DNA of 15,520 nt from Bacillota bacterium (GTDB lineage Bacteria; Bacillota; Clostridia; Acetivibrionales; DTU013): positions 1-15,520 of the forward strand of contig JAEYRF010000022.1 of the NCBI GenBank assembly GCA_023409615.1, read 5' to 3'. The notes under the pieces are model-generated. The model worked only from the letters and a program-made list of their open reading frames with translations. It had not been told where the DNA came from and made no database searches. This document shows, one piece after another, positions 15,279 through 15,520 of the stretch (position 1 is its first letter; the number at the start of each line of letters is the position of its first letter). The translations under genes and the position numbers were made by a program.

Positions 15279-15380
15279 GGGGGCGTAGCTCAGCTGGGAG
15301 CGCAAGCGGAACGGTTCTAGCTACAGTGGCGTGACTCGCTTGGCAACCATGCGGTTCGCATAGCAAAAACTTAATAATTT
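15279..15380 (+). repeat. 102-bp tRNA-Ala-derived tandem unit, copy 2
   Basis: This second unit ends exactly where the tRNA begins. Its first 22 bases equal the tRNA 5' end, from the acceptor strand through most of the D arm. The middle can form a stem from CAAGCG (15303-15308) and CGCTTG (15337-15342), weaker in copy 1. The ATGCG-GTT-CGCAT hairpin lies near the end, and AATAATTT closes the unit, as in copy 1. The unit length is a multiple of three, so the minus strand stays open across both units, with a 34-residue period, but I consider that incidental. Confidence 0.85.
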
Positions 15381-15456
15381 GGGGGCGTAGCTCAGCTGGG
15401 AGAGCGTACGGTTCGCATCCGTAAGGTCGAGAGTTCGATCCTCTTCGTCTCCACCA
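15381..15456 (+). tRNA. tRNA-Ala (anticodon CGC)
   Basis: A 76-base tRNA folds completely. Its acceptor GGGGGCG pairs with CGTCTCC, with two G-U pairs, one of which is G3-U70, the alanine identity element. The D stem is GCTC/GAGC with an 8-base loop. The anticodon stem TACGG/CCGTA is perfect, with loop TTCGCAT, giving anticodon CGC, which reads GCG. A 5-base variable loop and a T stem GAGAG/CTCTT with TTCGATC follow, then discriminator A and an encoded CCA. The gene lies in its own unit between the promoter at 15097 and the terminator at 15463. Clostridial Ala tRNAs usually carry TGC; a dedicated CGC isoacceptor is less common. Confidence 0.93.
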
Positions 15457-15462
15457 AATAAG

Positions 15463-15500
15463 ACAGCAGATATTGATAGAAATATCTGCTGTTCATTTTT
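15463..15500 (+). terminator. Strong intrinsic terminator after tRNA-Ala
   Basis: ACAGCAGATATT (15463-15474) pairs perfectly over 12 bases with AATATCTGCTGT (15481-15492), around a 6-base loop. A T-rich tail (TTCATTTTT) ends at 15500. It lies 6 bases after the tRNA CCA. Confidence 0.88.
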
Positions 15501-15520
15501 ACAAAAATGAAGTCAGATAA

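Noticed and set aside
15177..15380. The 102-bp units as complete tRNA genes or a CRISPR array
   Set aside because: They lack a T arm, 3' acceptor strand and CCA. There are only two units with no unique spacers, so neither explanation holds.

Overview
The window looks like chromosomal DNA of an anaerobic, low-to-moderate GC member of the Firmicutes (probably Clostridia). The basis is strong AGGAGG-type ribosome sites, a ferredoxin-linked 2-oxoacid oxidoreductase operon, rubrerythrin, an archaeal-type cofactor-independent phosphoglycerate mutase, a DUF362 protein, a YmaF-type protein, and a tRNA gene with encoded CCA. Most genes are ordinary housekeeping or metabolic genes. The unusual material lies between genes and at the right end.

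Layout. 1-223: a short leader with a possible 8-residue leader peptide and a hairpin touching the ribosome site of a DUF362 protein gene (224-1312). 1393-1926: a Cu/Zn superoxide dismutase with no export signal. 2231-4069 (-): a lipoprotein with a small tandem repeat, divergent from a multi-pass membrane protein (4165-5004). 5014-6222 (-): phosphoglycerate mutase (apgM), with a good extended -10 promoter. 6326-6443: a 118-bp imperfect inverted repeat directly upstream of a second promoter, which drives a membrane-anchored protein (6528-8033), a translationally coupled tRNA-modifying dehydratase (tcdA, 8033-8806) and probably a P-loop ATPase (8858-9532).

9533-9685 is an orphan stretch reading as the last 50 residues of a family 42 beta-galactosidase, which I interpret as a gene remnant. 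A near-consensus promoter follows and starts the four-gene operon 9752-12335 (ferredoxin subunit, alpha, beta, gamma) of a VorABCD/KorABCD-type enzyme. This enzyme oxidatively decarboxylates 2-oxoacids to acyl-CoA and reduces ferredoxin. It ends tail-to-tail, with stop codons touching, against a histidine-rich YmaF-like gene (12336-12656, -). Rubrerythrin (12802-13395) follows, with a PerR-box-like palindrome upstream and a clear terminator. Next comes a CapA-type metallophosphatase coupled by a 4-base overlap to a YgiT-type zinc-finger protein (13554-15055).

The right end holds a tRNA-Ala(CGC) gene (15381-15456) with its own promoter and terminator. Between that promoter and the tRNA lie two 102-bp tandem units. 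Each starts like the tRNA 5' half and contains a version of its anticodon-loop sequence, but neither has a T arm or 3' acceptor strand. This tRNA-derived tandem leader is the most unusual feature of the window. Oxygen-defence genes (Cu/Zn SOD, rubrerythrin with its PerR-like site) and oxygen-sensitive ferredoxin chemistry together fit an anaerobe that meets occasional air.
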